DNA from: RGIG5057 sp964371585 | GTDB lineage: Bacteria; Bacillota; Clostridia; TANB77; CAG-465 | Assembly: GCA_964371585.1 (NCBI GenBank) | Contig: CAYJMD010000005.1 | Location: 1 to 64,000 of the forward strand | Length of the DNA: 64,000 nt | Direction: 5' to 3' | Part shown: one piece after another, positions 44,627 to 53,630 of the stretch | Layout of the letters: the number at the start of each line of letters is the position of its first letter | How positions within the stretch are numbered: position 1 is the stretch's first letter | The notes under the pieces: generated by a model | What the model was told of the DNA's origin: nothing | What the model saw: only the letters and a program-made list of their open reading frames with translations | The model's database searches: none | Program-made: the position numbers and the translations under genes

Positions 44627-45499
44627 TTACACATTATTATCACTAATATTAGTTATTATTTTTAAAAATTCTTCTATACTTAGTTCTTCTGCTCTTGTAT
44701 TACTAGAAATACCGCTTTTATTAAGTATCGTTTCTATTTCTTTTTTTTCTAAATTCATAAATTTATTCATTGCAAGAGAATTTAACATTTTTTTTCTTCT
44801 ATTTAAAAATGCTTTATGCACTAACTCTTTAAATATGTTATAGTCAAAATCTTTATATTTATCATTTTTAATTATTTTTATAACTGCTGATGTAACATTA
44901 GGAGCAGGTATAAAGCAAGAACTATCTACTTTAATCTCTTTAGATGCTAGACCAAAATAATTAATCATTACAGTTAAAACACCATATACTTTATTCTTAT
45001 TTTTAGCTACAATTCTATCTGCAACTTCTTCTTGCACCATCGCTATAATCTCAGTAATTCTTGATGAATCTTCTAATAATTTAAATATAATTGGTGATGT
45101 TATATAATATGGTAAATTAGCTATTACTTTAACATTACTAAATTTCTTACCAATATTATCTTCAATCTTAGAAATTTCATTATCTAGATCTACTTTAAGT
45201 ACATCTATATTAATGAGAGAAATATTTTTAGAAGCACTAATATTAAATCTATCTTCTAATATTTCTATCATATCATTATCTATTTCAATAAGAAGAAGAT
45301 TATATTCTTTTAAATATTCTGTTAGATTTCCAAGTCCTGGTCCTATTTCTATTATAAGCTCATCTTCTTTTACATTACCTAAATTTTTTATTCCTTCTAA
45401 TATATTATCATCAATTAAAAAGTTCTGTCCAAACTTCTTTTTAGCCGACAAATTATATTTATTCAATATTTGTTTTGTTTTACTTGTAGAATTAATCAT
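44627..45499 (-). CDS. rsmA: 16S rRNA dimethyladenosine transferase
   Basis: 290 residues. AKKKFGQNFLIDDNIL, the SAM motif IIEIGPGLGNLTEYL, and the catalytic VIANLPYYITSPII identify RsmA/KsgA. It dimethylates two adjacent adenines in helix 45 of 16S rRNA late in 30S assembly. The C-terminal NRRKKMLNSLA segment is typical. It follows the YabE-like gene as in other Firmicutes, but rnmV, usually in between, is absent. Confidence 0.96.
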   Translation of the reverse strand: MINSTSKTKQILNKYNLSAKKKFGQNFLIDDNILEGIKNLGNVKEDELIIEIGPGLGNLTEYLKEYNLLLIEIDNDMIEILEDRFNISASKNISLINIDVLKVDLDNEISKIEDNIGKKFSNVKVIANLPYYITSPIIFKLLEDSSRITEIIAMVQEEVADRIVAKNKNKVYGVLTVMINYFGLASKEIKVDSSCFIPAPNVTSAVIKIIKNDKYKDFDYNIFKELVHKAFLNRRKKMLNSLAMNKFMNLEKKEIETILNKSGISSNTRAEELSIEEFLKIITNISDNNV

Positions 45500-45512
45500 T
45501 TATCTCCTTACC

Positions 45513-45550
45513 TAAAAATAGCAAATATAACCGTAAATTATATTTGCTAT
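45513..45550 (-). terminator. Terminator after the YabE-like gene
   Basis: ATAGCAAATATAA pairs with TTATATTTGCTAT (13 bp, loop 7) followed by TTTTTAGG on the minus strand. It lies just upstream of rsmA. Confidence 0.82.
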
Positions 45551-45558
45551 CTTTTATA

Positions 45559-46626
45559 CTATACAGTTCCTGTAGCTTTAATTTTATCTCTTAAAGCTCT
45601 TATTGATGTACTATAATCTCTATGTAAAATTCCTTGTGAATAACATAGACTATAGTAAGCTCCTTCTCCCATATTATATGAGTTTAAACCATAAACTTCT
45701 ATAAACGCTGGATCTGAAGATATTTTCCTTGCACTATTTAAATATAGATTAAGCATATATGCACCAGCTTCCATATTCTCATATGGATCCAAGAAATTGC
45801 TTATGCCTAATGTTTTTTGTAAATATGTAAAATTCGATTCATGTATTTGGCATAATCCATATGAATTACCTCCACCTACTGCACTTGCTCTATACGAACT
45901 TTCTTTAAACATTACTGCTAAAAACAATTCATAATCAAAACCATATTTTTGTGATAAATGGTATGCATATTGCTGTTCTTCAAGAGACAAGTTAATATTG
46001 TATTCTTTAAAATTACTATCTACTTTAGGTATTATAATATTTGCATTTCTATTTACTGATAATGCTAAATTTGTTCCTACCTCTATTACTTTATTGATTG
46101 GTTCTTTTATTACAGTTGTATCAACTTTAACTTTATATATTTCTTCATCTGATACTGAACTCTTAACAAAATATTGATTTGTTGCAAGTCCATCTAAACC
46201 TTCTTCAGTTATTTTAGTAACACCTCTTGCAATAAGATTGTTATCAATTTGAGTTTCACCAAACTTAAGCACTTCTTCTTCTGAAACGATTTTAGTAGCA
46301 GTTGAAGCAAGATGAGTCTCAATAGTGTCAGTATCAAGTTTTAAATATTCTGAAGATTCATCTATAACTATCTGCATATCATTTTCTACTTTAGCATTTA
46401 AATCCACAGATATTGTCATATCATCATTTACATATATGTTATTTTCTTGTAGTAATTCAGATACATTTTGGCTCATAGTCCTTACAACTAAAATATTGTC
46501 AAAATACTTCACATAGGCTGTTTTAGTCATGTACGTAAATGTATATATACCTATAGATGATATAAGCAGTATAACTGTAAGTACTGTCATAAATTCTCTA
46601 AATTTTTGAAGTTTATCTTCTTTCAC
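45559..46626 (-). CDS. YabE-like wall protein with DUF348, G5 and transglycosylase domains
   Basis: 355 residues from the GTG at 46624-46626, which follows TTTAGGAGGAAAAAA; an ATG 39 bases upstream has no ribosome site and would place AGGAGG inside the coding region. One membrane anchor (about 14-32), a DUF348 ubiquitin-like domain (DNILVVRTMSQNVSELLQE), a G5 domain, then a lysozyme-like SLT domain with the catalytic Glu in AVMFKESSYR and later NSYGLCQIHESNF. It should cut peptidoglycan glycan strands. In B. subtilis YabE has a different C-terminal catalytic domain, so this is a variant. Conserved neighbourhood with rsmA. Confidence 0.88.
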   Translation of the reverse strand: MKEDKLQKFREFMTVLTVILLISSIGIYTFTYMTKTAYVKYFDNILVVRTMSQNVSELLQENNIYVNDDMTISVDLNAKVENDMQIVIDESSEYLKLDTDTIETHLASTATKIVSEEEVLKFGETQIDNNLIARGVTKITEEGLDGLATNQYFVKSSVSDEEIYKVKVDTTVIKEPINKVIEVGTNLALSVNRNANIIIPKVDSNFKEYNINLSLEEQQYAYHLSQKYGFDYELFLAVMFKESSYRASAVGGGNSYGLCQIHESNFTYLQKTLGISNFLDPYENMEAGAYMLNLYLNSARKISSDPAFIEVYGLNSYNMGEGAYYSLCYSQGILHRDYSTSIRALRDKIKATGTV

Positions 46627-46670
46627 TTTTTTCCTCCTAAATATTAGGTAGTAATATTTTATCATATTAC

Positions 46671-47372
46671 CTATACTTTGTCAAATCTACACACATCTTT
46701 TACTATTTCGCTAGTTATGATTAAACCAGCTACTGAAGGCACATATGGTAAACTGCCAAGAGTAGTACTATCATTATATTTTTTATATGGCTTTTCCTCT
46801 GAATATATTACTTTTAATTTTTTAATATTTAAACTTTTTAGTTCTTTTCTTATTTTTTTAGCAAGAGGACACATAATAGTCTTATTAATATCTGTAACTT
46901 TAATCTCAAGTGGGTTTAATTTATTTCCCATCCCCATAGAAGATATTAATCTTATATTTCTTGAATTACAATGTTTAATTATAGCTAGTTTTGCACTAAC
47001 ATCATCAACACAATCAACAATATAATCATAATTTTTTTCTAAAAGGTCAGCTATATTTTCATCACTAATATTGGCTTTTATATTTATAACTGCTATATCA
47101 CTATTAATTTCATTGATTCTAGATTTGCACACATCTACTTTAGACATGCCCACTGTTTTTTCTGTAGCAATTAACTGCCTGTTTATATTAGTTATATCCA
47201 CAATATCTTTATCAATTATAGTAATATTAAGTACTCCAAGTCTAGCTAAAGACTCAATCACATATGAACCTACTCCTCCAGCACCTAAAACTGCTATTTT
47301 TAGACTTTTAATTATATCTAAATTAGATGAACCTATTAAAAGTTTAGTTCTATCATATACATTTTTATTCAT
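46671..47372 (-). CDS. tcdA: tRNA threonylcarbamoyladenosine dehydratase (TcdA/ThiF family)
   Basis: 233 residues. E1-like nucleotide-binding motif VLGAGGVGSYVIESLARLG, the acidic strand IIDKDIVDITNINRQL, and DYIVDCVDDVSAK with the following Cys-containing strand. TcdA dehydrates t6A37 of tRNA to its cyclic form. It could be another ThiF-type adenylating enzyme, but the length and the DINKTIMCPLAKKIRKEL region fit TcdA. Starts one base after the stop of the U32 gene. Confidence 0.88.
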   Translation of the reverse strand: MNKNVYDRTKLLIGSSNLDIIKSLKIAVLGAGGVGSYVIESLARLGVLNITIIDKDIVDITNINRQLIATEKTVGMSKVDVCKSRINEINSDIAVINIKANISDENIADLLEKNYDYIVDCVDDVSAKLAIIKHCNSRNIRLISSMGMGNKLNPLEIKVTDINKTIMCPLAKKIRKELKSLNIKKLKVIYSEEKPYKKYNDSTTLGSLPYVPSVAGLIITSEIVKDVCRFDKV

Positions 47373-47373
47373 A

Positions 47374-48630
47374 TTATTTGTTCTCTTTTTTCTTTCTTAG
47401 AATATCTCCTGTTTGAACTTCAAAAGGAATTTCAATTTGAACAAGTTGACCTTTCACTCCTGGATTTATTGTAGGTATTTCCTCACTAGTTTTTATATCA
47501 TAAAGTTTTGTTATATTAAATTTAACTTCATCAATTGTATCTGCATAAACTATTTCTAGTTCATCACCTATATTCAATTTGTTTTTAATTTCAATAATAT
47601 ATACATTATTCTCCACTTTTTCATTTACTCTACCTGCAAATTCATATTCTAAATTTTCACTTTGGCCATCTAAATCATGAATATCTTGATTTGAATCATC
47701 TGAAAAATAGAATTCAGATAACCCTCTCGTTTTTACTTTTTTTAATTCTTTTAAGTATTTAGAAGCGTCATATAAATGAGCTTTATTTTCTTGTCTTAAT
47801 TTAATATATTCATCAATAGCTTGTCTATATGAACGAACAACCGTTGCTAAATAATATTCTGTTTTTAATCTTCCCTCAATTTTTAAACTTTCAATACCCA
47901 TATCAACTATTGTTGGTATGCTATTTATTAAACACATATCTTTTGAAGAAAATAAATATGTACCTTTTTCATCAAAATCTAAATTAATAACACTATCTTT
48001 ATTATTAACTTCTGTAGCAGTTATATTATACTGCCATCTACAAGACTGAGCACAATCTCCTAAATTAGCACATCTATTAGATAAGTATTTACTTAAGTAA
48101 CATCTTCCTGAATATGCAAAACATATTGCTCCATGTATAAAAGTTTCGATTTCTAATCCCTCTGGTTTGTTTTTCATTATATGTTCTATTTTTTCTTTAC
48201 TAAGTTCACGTGCTAGTACAACTCTTTTAGCTCCAAATGTATGCCAAAACTTACAAGCCTCTAAACTTACAGTATTAGCCTGTGTACTAATGTGTATCTC
48301 CATGTTTGGTGCAACTTCTTTAATTTTAGTTATAACTCCAACATCACTAGCAATTATAGCATCTGCTCCAATTTCTTCTAATTTTTTAACTTCTTTTTCA
48401 ATTTCTATATAATCTTCATCTTGTGCATATATATTAAGAGCAACATATACTTTTTTTCCTATACTATGTGCATATTTTATTGTTTCCTCTAAAGAATCAG
48501 TATCAATCTCACTTCTAGTTCGAAGTGATAATTTTGAAGTTCCTGCATATACTGCATCTGCTCCATATTTAAAAGCTATTTTAGCTTTTTCTAAACTCCC
48601 AGCCGGAGCTAATAATTCTGGTATTTTCAT
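47374..48630 (-). CDS. U32 family peptidase / RNA hydroxylation protein
   Basis: 418 residues. ELLAPAGSLEKAKIAFKYGA at the start, GAICFAYSGRCYLSKYLSNR, and NLGDCAQSCRW with the cysteine cluster are the U32 signature; SLKIEGRLKTEYYLATVVR follows. Members include RlhA and TrhP, which hydroxylate rRNA or tRNA using an iron-sulfur site, while others were described as collagenases. An RNA-modification role is favoured because tcdA, another tRNA-modifying gene, is next in the operon. Confidence 0.9.
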   Translation of the reverse strand: MKIPELLAPAGSLEKAKIAFKYGADAVYAGTSKLSLRTRSEIDTDSLEETIKYAHSIGKKVYVALNIYAQDEDYIEIEKEVKKLEEIGADAIIASDVGVITKIKEVAPNMEIHISTQANTVSLEACKFWHTFGAKRVVLARELSKEKIEHIMKNKPEGLEIETFIHGAICFAYSGRCYLSKYLSNRCANLGDCAQSCRWQYNITATEVNNKDSVINLDFDEKGTYLFSSKDMCLINSIPTIVDMGIESLKIEGRLKTEYYLATVVRSYRQAIDEYIKLRQENKAHLYDASKYLKELKKVKTRGLSEFYFSDDSNQDIHDLDGQSENLEYEFAGRVNEKVENNVYIIEIKNKLNIGDELEIVYADTIDEVKFNITKLYDIKTSEEIPTINPGVKGQLVQIEIPFEVQTGDILRKKKENK

Positions 48631-48678
48631 TTATTTATTCGTGTATAACTATATTGTTATACTCTCCTTTCATTTTAA

Positions 48679-49410
48679 TTAATTAGTAATCATCCAAATA
48701 AGATCACTAACACCTGTATTTATTGCCATACAAAGGCCTATATACATATCAATAATAACTTGTGGATCTACAACCATTATTATAAATGTAGCTATTACTA
48801 TGAACGGTCCAAAAGGTATATAGCTTTGACCATCTTTTTTCTTAATAATCATTAGTATTCCACCTATTATCGCACCAATAAAGAAAGATACTAATGATAC
48901 AACAAGAATAGTCTTAACTCCAAATATAAAACCAAGAGCTGCCATTAACTTTACGTCACCAAATCCCATGCCTTCTTTTTTATAAATAATGAGTGCGAGT
49001 AGAGCAATAGCAAAAAAGATTCCTCCTCCTGTTAACGCACCTAGTATCGCTGATATTACTGTCATATCTGTAACAATAATATTCATAATCCCTAACATTG
49101 CAAGAGCTATATGTGCTTCATCTGGAATAAGTTGTATTTTGTAATCTATTACAAAAACTATAACTAAGATAGATGATATTATAATATATAGATAAGTTAA
49201 AAAATCCACTCCTAAAAAATATGTCAACATATTGCTTATTATCAACATAATAATACTATATATATAATCAACTTTAAAATCTTTTAAAATAGTAGAAAAA
49301 AACTCTTTATATGTAATTTCTTCAGCTACAACAGGTGGCATTTTTTTATTTAAATGACCTATAACCTGTCCTAGTAATATAGCAATAATATTTATTATAA
49401 ATATGTTCAT
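48679..49410 (-). CDS. pilD: Prepilin peptidase (A24), catalytic half only
   Basis: 243 residues, seven to eight membrane helices. The two catalytic aspartates are visible: Asp89 in VIDYKIQLIPDE and Asp152 in GMGFGDVK. It should cut the leader of type IV prepilins at the inner membrane face. The cytoplasmic cysteine domain normally found after the first helix is missing: the sequence runs from GQVIGHLNKKMP straight into later helices. That missing module is encoded at 61829-62614. The start overlaps the yqeG stop by 4 nt (ATGA), so it lies in a housekeeping operon, 7.6 kb from the pilus operon. Confidence 0.92.
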   Translation of the reverse strand: MNIFIINIIAILLGQVIGHLNKKMPPVVAEEITYKEFFSTILKDFKVDYIYSIIMLIISNMLTYFLGVDFLTYLYIIISSILVIVFVIDYKIQLIPDEAHIALAMLGIMNIIVTDMTVISAILGALTGGGIFFAIALLALIIYKKEGMGFGDVKLMAALGFIFGVKTILVVSLVSFFIGAIIGGILMIIKKKDGQSYIPFGPFIVIATFIIMVVDPQVIIDMYIGLCMAINTGVSDLIWMITN

Positions 49411-49913
49411 TTATGGCCTACTTTCTTTTTTAAACGTTTTTTTATAATCATTGTTTCTACCGGCCTTTTTATTCTTGTAATTATAGCTTCTTTATTTTCT
49501 ATAGGACTTACTAATATAGTTTTTATGCCATATGAATTTCCACCTAAAATGTCAGTAAATATTTGATCACCAACAATCGCCATATTATCTTTGTCAGTAG
49601 CTAGTAAAGCTTCTGCTTTTTTAAACCCTTTTAAAAGAGGTTTCATTGCCATATTTATATAATTAACTCCAAGTTGTTTTGCTATTTGTTTAACTTTTTC
49701 AGTTTTAAAAGAATTACTTAATATACAAACTTTTATTCCTTGTTTTTTCAAAGACTTAATCCAAGATTTAACATTTTTATTTAATATATAATCACTACCA
49801 ACTAGTGTATTATCCATATCAAACATAACTGCTTTTATTCTATTAGCTTCAAAAAAATTAAGCGGAATTTCTTCAACTCTATCATATACAAAATCCGGAT
49901 ACATTTTTTTCAT
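49407..49913 (-). CDS. yqeG: YqeG family HAD phosphatase
   Basis: 168 residues from the ATG at 49911-49913, which follows AGTAGGAGGAATTCAGATT; the frame extends to 49958 but that part overlaps the promoter. HAD motif I is MFDMDNTLVG, motif II ILSNS, and motif III is around KPLLKGF, with VGDQIFTDILGG as motif IV. YqeG is a HAD IIIA phosphatase related to mitochondrial PGP phosphatase; in Firmicutes it may act on phosphatidylglycerol phosphate. First gene of yqeG-pilD-U32-tcdA. Confidence 0.92.
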   Translation of the reverse strand: MKKMYPDFVYDRVEEIPLNFFEANRIKAVMFDMDNTLVGSDYILNKNVKSWIKSLKKQGIKVCILSNSFKTEKVKQIAKQLGVNYINMAMKPLLKGFKKAEALLATDKDNMAIVGDQIFTDILGGNSYGIKTILVSPIENKEAIITRIKRPVETMIIKKRLKKKVGHK

Positions 49914-49936
49914 AATCTGAATTCCTCCTACTATAT

Positions 49937-49965
49937 ATATTACCACGTTTGTGCACATTTTTCAA
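49937..49965 (-). promoter_or_regulatory. Promoter of the yqeG operon
   Basis: TTGAAA (49960-49965), a 17-nt spacer and TAATAT (49937-49942) on the minus strand. The transcript would start after the ATG of the longest possible frame, which supports the shorter yqeG start. Confidence 0.6.
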
Positions 49966-50160
49966 TATTTTAGTATTGTTTTTAAGTTATATCATATAAA
50001 ATTATCAAAAGTAAACAATTTTCGATTTAATTACTAGTACAATAACTAATTATAGTCATTATATTTTTAAAAAAATTATTAATTTATACAATTTTATCTA
50101 AATTTATGGAAAAACTTATAAAATTATGTTATACTAGTATAGAAATTAAGGAGATTAGTT

Positions 50161-51375
50161 ATGGAAAATAATAATAAAAATATATATGATGTATTAAAAA
50201 GTCGTGATTTAATTAAACAGATTGCATTTGAAGATGAATTTAAAGAATTATCAAAAAATGAGACTTTTTCGCTATATCTAGGTATAGATCCCACTGCTGA
50301 CAGTATTCATATTGGTCACTTTATACCACTTATGATGATGTCTCACTTCCAAGCAGCAGGTCATAAGCCAATAATTATAGTTGGCGGTGGTACTGCAACA
50401 ATTGGTGATCCTTCTGGAAAAACTGATATGAGAAAAATGTTAACAAGAGAAGATATTAATAACAATGTTGAATCTATAAAAAAACAAGTAGAAAAATTTA
50501 TTTCTTTTGAAGGAGAAAATGCAGCTATTATCGTTAATAATGCTGATTGGATACTTGCTAAAAATTATCTTGAATTTATCTCTACAATAGGAGTCCACTT
50601 TAATGTAAATAGAATGCTTTCTGCAGAATGTTTTAAGCAGAGAATGGAAAACGGACTTACTTTTTTTGAGATGAATTATATGATAATGCAAGCTTATGAC
50701 TTTTTACACTTATTTGAAAATAATAATTGTAAATTACAAATAGGTGGAGACGATCAATGGTCAAACATGCTTGCTGGTGTTGATTTAATAAGAAAAATAC
50801 ATAAATCAGGAAGTTTTTGTATTACATGCCCTTTACTTTTAAATTCTGAAGGTAAAAAAATGGGCAAGACAGTAAGTGGCGCACTATGGCTTAGTAAAGA
50901 TAAAACTTCTGTTTATGATTTCTATCAATACTGGAGAAATATAAAAGATGATGAAGTATATAATGTTTTAAGAATGCTTACAAAATTACCTATGGAAGAA
51001 GTAACTAGACTTTCAAAATTAGAGGGAAGCGAAATTAATGAAGCTAAAAAAATAGCAGCTTTTGAAATCACAAAACTTATTCACTCTGAAGAAGAAGCTT
51101 TAAAAGCTAAAGAAGCATCTGAATCATTATTTGAAAACAATTCAAACAATGAAAATATGCCAACAATTACTATTTCTAAAGATGAAGTAAACATACTTGA
51201 TATACTTATTAAATCAAATATAACAACGTCAAAAAGTCAAGGTAGAACTCTTATAAATCAAGGTGGTATCTTTATAGATGATGTTAAACTATTATCTGAT
51301 AGTGAATCTATTACAAAAAATGAATTTATACTTAGAAAAGGTAAAAAAACATTTATAAAAATAATTGTTGAATAA
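50161..51375 (+). CDS. tyrS: Tyrosyl-tRNA synthetase
   Basis: 404 residues. Class I motif DPTADSIHIGHFIPL (HIGH at about 46-49), the tyrosine-binding region FFEMNYMIMQAYDFLHL with GGDDQWSNMLAG, and the KMSKS-equivalent KMGKT near 234. A C-terminal S4 RNA-binding domain covers about 335-400. It charges tRNA-Tyr. The leader is short (less than 50 nt from the likely promoter) and I see no T-box. Start after AATTAAGGAGATTAGTT. Confidence 0.97.
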   Translation: MENNNKNIYDVLKSRDLIKQIAFEDEFKELSKNETFSLYLGIDPTADSIHIGHFIPLMMMSHFQAAGHKPIIIVGGGTATIGDPSGKTDMRKMLTREDINNNVESIKKQVEKFISFEGENAAIIVNNADWILAKNYLEFISTIGVHFNVNRMLSAECFKQRMENGLTFFEMNYMIMQAYDFLHLFENNNCKLQIGGDDQWSNMLAGVDLIRKIHKSGSFCITCPLLLNSEGKKMGKTVSGALWLSKDKTSVYDFYQYWRNIKDDEVYNVLRMLTKLPMEEVTRLSKLEGSEINEAKKIAAFEITKLIHSEEEALKAKEASESLFENNSNNENMPTITISKDEVNILDILIKSNITTSKSQGRTLINQGGIFIDDVKLLSDSESITKNEFILRKGKKTFIKIIVE

Positions 51376-51416
51376 AAATACTGCATTATGATGTATTACA
51401 CTATAATATAAAAAAT

Positions 51417-51453
51417 AAAATTCAGAAATTTACATTCTGAATTTTATTTTTTT
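51417..51453 (+). terminator. Terminator of tyrS
   Basis: AAAATTCAGAA (51417-51427) pairs with TTCTGAATTTT (51435-51445), followed by ATTTTTTTATT. Confidence 0.85.
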
Positions 51454-51527
51454 ATTATTTAGTTTTTATTTTTTATTATAAAGCTAGTTTCTCTATCTTT
51501 ATATCGTAATTTTATCTTCCAATCATT

Positions 51528-52883
51528 TTATCTTGACAAATTAAAATAAAATGTTGTTCCTTTGCCAACTTCACTTTCAACACCATATTTAAATTTATGA
51601 AGTTCTAATATGTTTTTTACTATACTTAACCCTAATCCAGTTCCAAATCCAGATTTTCTATATTTATCATTTGATTTATAATATCTATCAAATATATGTG
51701 TTGTATCCTCAATACCCTTACCATGATCTATAACTTCAACTTTAACTTTATCGATGTTTGGATTATATGTAGTTTTTATAATAATTTTTTTATCTTCTCC
51801 TACATAATTTACAGCATTACTTATTAGATTATATAAAACTTGATTTATTTTTAGTTTATCTGCTAAAACTGTAGAATTTTCATTACTAAGGTCATTTTGA
51901 AATTCAAAATTATAATCTTTCAAATATTCAAAACCTGTTACTATATTTTTTATCTCTTCAGTAATATCAAAATGTTCTTTTTTGAGTTCATATACTGTTG
52001 TTTCTAGTTTAGACAAGTCCATCATATCACCAATTAATCTAGTTAACAAGTCAGTTTGGTTTATTATAACATCTAGATGTTCTTCTCTTTTTTCTTTATT
52101 ATCACCTGATATGTCTTTAATCATTTCAGAATACGCTTTTATTATCGTTATAGGAGTTTTTATATCATGTGAAACATTGGCAATTAATTCTTTTCTTAAA
52201 GTGTCTGTTTTTTTAAGTTCTTTAGCACTGTAATTTAAAGTGTCTGATAGTGTATTAATTTCATCATATTCACTTTTCTCAAAATTAATATCAAGCTCAC
52301 CTTTACCTAATTTCTTGGCTTGTTTAGTTATCTTGTTAATAGGCTTTATAAGTCTATTAGATATATATAGTGATAAACCTATAGCTACTAACATAATTAG
52401 AAGCGTTATATATACAAGCTGACTTGCTTGTATATTAGTTACTGAACTTATAGGATCAATATTGGCTGTTATTACATAGTAATAGTCATCAACATAACTC
52501 ACATATACTAACCCTCTTGAATTTGCTTCCTTAATATCTACTGTATATGTAGTGTAATACTTATCTGATTTATTTAAAGCATTTATAACATCTTCTTTTT
52601 TTACTGCAAAAGGAGCTGATGAATTAGTTGAAGAGTATTTAACTTCATCATTTTTATCAAAAATAACTATATTAAGAGAATTTTTAAATGCTATTTCATT
52701 TAACGTATATATTTTATCATTTTGTTCTATAATCTTAGATATTTCTATAATTTCATTTTCTAACATATGCTGATAGTATACTGTTATAAAAATAATCTGC
52801 ATAATCCATACTATAGAAAGTATAATTAGTGTAAAAAATATAAAATATTTAGTTAATTTGCTTTTTATACTACTATTTTTCAT
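51528..52883 (-). CDS. Two-component sensor histidine kinase
   Basis: 451 residues from the ATG at 52881-52883 (a TTG six bases earlier is possible). Two membrane helices (about 14-36 and 157-178) enclose an exterior sensor domain. Then come HAMP, HisKA with the phospho-acceptor in ANVSHDIKTPITI near 234, and HATPase with N box NLISNAVNY and G boxes DHGKGI and GFGTGLGLSIVK. The start overlaps the end of the response regulator by 11 nt, so they are translationally coupled. The signal is unknown. The architecture resembles wall-stress or antibiotic-sensing kinases. Confidence 0.94.
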   Translation of the reverse strand: MKNSSIKSKLTKYFIFFTLIILSIVWIMQIIFITVYYQHMLENEIIEISKIIEQNDKIYTLNEIAFKNSLNIVIFDKNDEVKYSSTNSSAPFAVKKEDVINALNKSDKYYTTYTVDIKEANSRGLVYVSYVDDYYYVITANIDPISSVTNIQASQLVYITLLIMLVAIGLSLYISNRLIKPINKITKQAKKLGKGELDINFEKSEYDEINTLSDTLNYSAKELKKTDTLRKELIANVSHDIKTPITIIKAYSEMIKDISGDNKEKREEHLDVIINQTDLLTRLIGDMMDLSKLETTVYELKKEHFDITEEIKNIVTGFEYLKDYNFEFQNDLSNENSTVLADKLKINQVLYNLISNAVNYVGEDKKIIIKTTYNPNIDKVKVEVIDHGKGIEDTTHIFDRYYKSNDKYRKSGFGTGLGLSIVKNILELHKFKYGVESEVGKGTTFYFNLSR

Positions 52884-53535
52884 ATTCAAATTTATACCCT
52901 ACTCCTCTTAGTGTTTTAATTACTTCTCTATATTCACCTAGATTACTCCTAAGTGTTTTTATATGTGTATCTACTGTTCTATCATCACCAAAAAAATCAT
53001 ATCCCCATACGTTTATTAGTAAATTCTCTCTAGAAAGTGCTATTCCTTTATTTACAATAAAATAAAACAAGAGATCATACTCTTTAGGTGATAATTTAAT
53101 TTCTTCATCATTAATTTTCACACATCTTGAAGTTACATCTACATATAATTTTCCAAACTCATGAGTATTATGTTTTAATTCTGTTCTGTTAATCACTACT
53201 TTAATTCTAGCCATTAATTCCTTAGGACTAAAAGGTTTAGTAACATAATCTTGAATGCCAGAATCAAAACCTTCAAGCTTATCTTCTTCTTCAGATTTTG
53301 CAGTTAGCATTATAATTGGAACTAATGAATCTTGTCTAATTTTTTTAGCACAAGTAATACCATCCATTTTAGGCATCATAACATCTAATATAACAAGATC
53401 AATTTTAGATTTTTTTAAAACATCTAATGCTTCTAATCCATTAGAAGCTTCATACACAGTATACCCTGTCATTACCAAATATTCTCTTATTACCTCTCTT
53501 ATACTTTTATCATCATCTACTATTAATATATTCAT
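52873..53535 (-). CDS. OmpR-family response regulator
   Basis: 220 residues from the ATG at 53533-53535, 7 nt after AAAAGGAG; the frame extends to 53556 without a site. Receiver domain with acidic pocket DDD near residue 7 and phospho-acceptor Asp in LVILDVMMPKMDG near 50, and Lys in YVTKPFSPKEL. A winged-helix DNA-binding domain follows (LSPKEYDLLFYFIVNKG, RTVDTHIKTLRSNLGEY). Partner of the downstream kinase. Target genes unknown. Confidence 0.95.
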   Translation of the reverse strand: MNILIVDDDKSIREVIREYLVMTGYTVYEASNGLEALDVLKKSKIDLVILDVMMPKMDGITCAKKIRQDSLVPIIMLTAKSEEEDKLEGFDSGIQDYVTKPFSPKELMARIKVVINRTELKHNTHEFGKLYVDVTSRCVKINDEEIKLSPKEYDLLFYFIVNKGIALSRENLLINVWGYDFFGDDRTVDTHIKTLRSNLGEYREVIKTLRGVGYKFEYEK

Positions 53536-53586
53536 AAAAACACTCCTTTTAACCATTATATATTATAATTGTGAAGTTTTGGTGTT

Positions 53587-53623
53587 GAAAAAACACTTAA
53601 CATCTAGTAAAAAATGTTAAGTG
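53587..53623 (-). terminator. Terminator of the xer gene
   Basis: CACTTAACAT pairs with ATGTTAAGTG, followed by TTTTTTC on the minus strand. It begins 8 nt after the xer stop. Confidence 0.85.
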
Positions 53624-53630
53624 CTTATTT

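Noticed and set aside
49959..50160. Possible T-box riboswitch before tyrS
   Set aside because: The likely promoter is less than 35 nt before the start and no specifier loop or terminator/antiterminator is seen.
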